64,000 nucleotides of DNA from Clonostachys chloroleuca (Eukaryota; Ascomycota; Sordariomycetes; Hypocreales; Bionectriaceae), in NCBI GenBank assembly GCA_037952775.1, contig JBANAY010000004.1, positions 2,852,001-2,916,000 on the forward strand, given 5' to 3'. The notes below the pieces were generated by a model, which saw only the letters and a list, made by a program, of their open reading frames with translations, made no database searches and had not been told where the DNA came from. A program made the position numbers and the translations under genes. Positions 61,425 through 64,000 of this stretch are shown here, one piece after another. Position 1 is the first letter of the stretch. The number at the start of each line of letters is the position of its first letter.

Positions 61425-62673
61425 ATGGCTTCCTTCCTCGCCTCCGAGGCCTTGTCCGCAACGACTCACCCTCCCCCCTCTCCGAAGCCATATCTGGAAT
61501 ATTCGGAAGCATCAGCTTGGTTGCTTGGATATGCGTTATTGTAAGCTATACCGCACAAACAGAAACTGACCGAGCCATGTGGTTAACGCAGCTGCCAATT
61601 AGCTTCCACAATTAGTCGCCAATTTCAAGGCGCAAAGTGCCGACGGCCTCAGCATGATGTTCCTTGTCGTCTGGGTATTGGGTGATGCAACCAACTTGCT
61701 CGGTATGTTGAGCGCCATCAATCCTCTTGAAAACGAACTTGTCCAACCCGAGCGTGTTTCTTCCCATTTCGGTCGACCACTCAGCGCAATCTCTTGGCGC
61801 CTATCGCGGTTGTAACTGTTGCATTCAAATCTAACGCGATTGCTTTCTAGGTGCCATATTTACACACCTAGCCCCGACTGCGATCATACTCCCCTGTTAT
61901 TTCGTTTTCGCCGACTTAGTCCTGATTCTACAATGTGTATACTACAATACTCGAAACAAGCGACGTGCGTCACACTCTCACCGCGCCGAGGTTGCACGGG
62001 CTTCTGAAGAGTCACCGCTCCTCCGTCGTGAATCCGGCTACGAGGCGCATACCGAACCTACAAGGAAACATTCACGCGATGAGACTGAGAGTGAAACCAC
62101 CAGCCAGTGGGGATCCAACGTAGCCAGCTTGGTAGCTGTCTATGTAGTGGGCATTGCAGCGTGGTTCATTTCCTATAAGGCCGGCGCATGGGACTCTGGA
62201 GATGATAAGACACCTTCTCCTGACGACGAGGGCCAAAGCCCACTTGAAATTGCCGGTCTCACTCTCGGCTACATTAGCGCTGTGTTTTACCTATGGTGAG
62301 CATGACGACACTGGAATGGACTTCGAAAGTGATCATCGATTGACCCCTCTATAGTGCCCGAATTCCACAGATTCTCAAGAACTACCGAGAAAAGTCATGT
62401 GAAGGTAAGCCCCTACTCATGTTTGGCAGCAAAGGTGGCTCACTCACTAACGATGTTCATCTAGGACTCGCCATCCTGTTTTTCATGCTCTCCTTGACCG
62501 GCAATTTGACATACGGAATCAGTCTAGTCGCGTACAGCCAAGAGAAGAAGTACTTGCTCAATGCTCTGCCGTTCCTGATCGGCTCGATTGGCACCATTGT
62601 GGAAGACTGTATAATTTTTGTTCAGTTCCAGCTCTACTCGGGTGGCAAGCGACCCCATGCGGTTTCGCAGTAG
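61425..62673 (+). CDS. PQ-loop repeat membrane protein (Ypq/PQLC2-like), with an apparent -1 frameshift
   Basis: Five exons, 61425-61540, 61603-61702, 61851-62295, 62355-62404 and 62465-62673. Adding one base in the CC at 61444-61445 joins MASFLAS to RGLVRNDSPSPLSEA and gives 306 residues; otherwise the ATG frame leaves the conserved frame after seven codons. Two PQ motifs are present (LPQLVANF and IPQILKNY), each in a hydrophobic hairpin, and about seven membrane segments are expected. A polar, charged loop (about 115-185) separates the two repeats. Yeast Ypq1-3 and animal PQLC2 export basic amino acids from the vacuole or lysosome; that role is likely here. All four introns (62, 148, 59 and 60 bp) are canonical. 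Confidence 0.85.
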
Positions 62674-63563
62674 GCCAGTGGGTGGCGAGAATGGAGGAAG
62701 TATCTGGAACCTGGCCTGCGATGACAAGTGATGAATGGGAAGGCGGTGGATTTTGCGATCTCTCGCGGATATTATACAGGTTTGCACATTTGCATGGAAG
62801 GCGTTCTTATTGATTTGTGATTGGATAATCAGGGATTGCATCATTGATTTAGATCGTGGGAAAGGAGTCGGAAAGTCGTCGCCCAGCACGTCATCTACCC
62901 TTTGATATTTGGTTTGCCATATTTATAGAATACATTGGTCAGTATTACCGTGCGATGCCTCCGATGTTAATCATTGCCCAATGGTTGTCACCCAACGCGT
63001 CAAACGAGTTCACAAGAATCAGCAAGCAGTTCTACGACAACTAAGCAACCTCGTCATTGTTTTACGGGTCACCAACGTCGACCCGGAAGGGAGACGTTAG
63101 AGATGAGGGAGGGGAAGAATGAGAAGGCACTTGGTAAGAACATAACGGCCATTAGCAATTGCATTGGATATATGGACAGTGACTACGGATTACAGTCGCT
63201 CTCTACGGATTTGAATATGCGAGAGAATTATTAGAAAATGGGGCAAATAGTATGGAAGAAGAATTATTCAAGATGCTGGTTCTCTAACAAACAAGGCACT
63301 TAGGCCGGTGGCTTAAAATGCTGGAAATGTTCTAGAAAATTCATTCCCATTATAAGTATGTTCTAATAGAACCATTTATATCCAAGTTTTGAGAGTTGTT
63401 GTTGAATAAATCAAACAGACTCTTCACTGCGCTGCTCGCGGGTGGTGGTTGAAATCGCTAAAGTGACATCGGTACGTACCGTGGACTCACCCTCTAACGT
63501 CCTGGCTCCAACCTCAAGCAAACGCGTGAACGTGACCATCTATCTTCCACCCCAGTATTCATC
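62674..63563. other. Intergenic region
   Basis: A 0.9-kb spacer between two plus-strand genes. The left part is the PQ-loop 3' flank and the right part the leader of the last gene. Small frames at 62856-63234 overlap in all phases and are not accepted. Confidence 0.5.
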
Positions 63564-64000
63564 ATGGGACCTCCAATAAAGAATGGTTCCATAACAAGTT
63601 TCTTCAAACCGGTACAGCAGCAGGCGCCCCAGATGCCTTCTTCTCCGGCAAAGCCTGTGGTCGCCAGTCCATCCACGTCTCCGCTCAGCTCGCCACCGGC
63701 TCAGGCGTCCATCAATGTCGAGATCGCAGCGTCTGATGATGACGGTTGCGATGGGGCCCAAGATGATAAAATGGACTCGTCCGATGACGAGGATGAGCTC
63801 GAGGACTTCATGGCCAAGTTTAATCCCAGGAAGAGCGCACCGCAAACCCCACCACCAAAGTCGTTTCAAACGCCTGGGCCGAAGAGGACAATGACAGGGC
63901 ACTCATCCCCGTCACTTTCCAGCGATTCCAGACCGCAGTTCCTTTTTGACATGAACGCATTACTCAGGGACTCGCTGCAAGATGAAGCGATAAATAATAG
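63564..64000 (+). CDS. 5' part of a gene with a PIP-box-like N-terminus (runs off the window)
   Basis: An ATG at 63564 opens a frame of 145 codons still open at the window end. Near the N-terminus, NGSITSFFKP resembles the PCNA-interacting PIP box (Q-X2-hydrophobic-X2-FF) but with Asn in place of Gln. The following sequence is Pro/Ser-rich and disordered, then acidic (SSDDEDELEDFMAKF), then basic (PGPKRTM), then a possible helix (FLFDMNALLRDSLQDE). This composition suggests a nuclear protein tied to DNA replication or repair. I do not recognise the family from this fragment. Confidence 0.6.
   Translation, partial: MGPPIKNGSITSFFKPVQQQAPQMPSSPAKPVVASPSTSPLSSPPAQASINVEIAASDDDGCDGAQDDKMDSSDDEDELEDFMAKFNPRKSAPQTPPPKSFQTPGPKRTMTGHSSPSLSSDSRPQFLFDMNALLRDSLQDEAINN

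Overview
The window looks like nuclear DNA of a filamentous ascomycete, most likely in the Eurotiales (Aspergillus/Penicillium relatives). The evidence is short 50-160 bp introns with GTRNGT donors and TAG/CAG acceptors, a fungal Zn2Cys6 regulator, Sos7, Asterix, a Dnf1/2-type flippase, and compact housekeeping genes separated by 0.3-3 kb. No rRNA or tRNA gene, CRISPR array or intact transposon could be supported.

Layout: 1-6683 is gene-poor and precedes a Zn2Cys6 transcription factor (6684-7929, +), followed by another gene-free stretch to 13256. From there come a divergent pair, kinetochore Sos7 (-) and an RS-rich probable splicing protein (+); a PA-TM-RING ubiquitin ligase (17532-19968, +); aspartate-semialdehyde dehydrogenase (20537-21848, -); a Dnf1/2-type P4-ATPase flippase (24921-29628, +); a small unknown gene (31368-31949, +); an Msc7-like membrane aldehyde dehydrogenase (32210-34118, +); a DEAD-box RNA helicase (34674-36806, -); Ipi1 (38344-39490, -) divergent from a roadblock/LC7 protein (39814-40335, +); a 909-residue unknown protein (42370-45157, +); RNA polymerase III largest subunit (45701-50183, -); an intronless asparaginase of the bacterial AnsA/Rhizobium type (51235-52302, +); Asterix (52570-53206, +); a run of secreted-protein genes on the minus strand (GH17 glucanase, an orphan frame, a secreted unknown, S1/P1 nuclease); a PQ-loop vacuolar-type transporter (61425-62673, +); and the 5' end of a gene that runs off the window (63564 onward, +).

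Most genes are unrelated housekeeping functions: ribosome and RNA biology (Ipi1, Pol III, helicase, RS protein), chromosome segregation (Sos7), membrane and secretory functions (flippase, Asterix, PA-TM-RING, PQ-loop) and amino-acid or nitrogen metabolism (Hom2, asparaginase). No biosynthetic cluster or defence system is evident.

The most striking feature is that three otherwise well-conserved genes (flippase twice, Msc7-like, PQ-loop) each need one added base to restore a family-like protein. All four events are single-base losses, three of them in C runs. This points to consensus error in the assembly rather than gene death, but it should be checked. Other points of interest are a GC-AG intron inside the zinc cluster of the regulator, an in-frame 57-bp intron inside helicase motif VI, and a minimal AUG-UGA upstream ORF in the regulator leader. 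Exon coordinates were derived by hand from splice signals and protein continuity.
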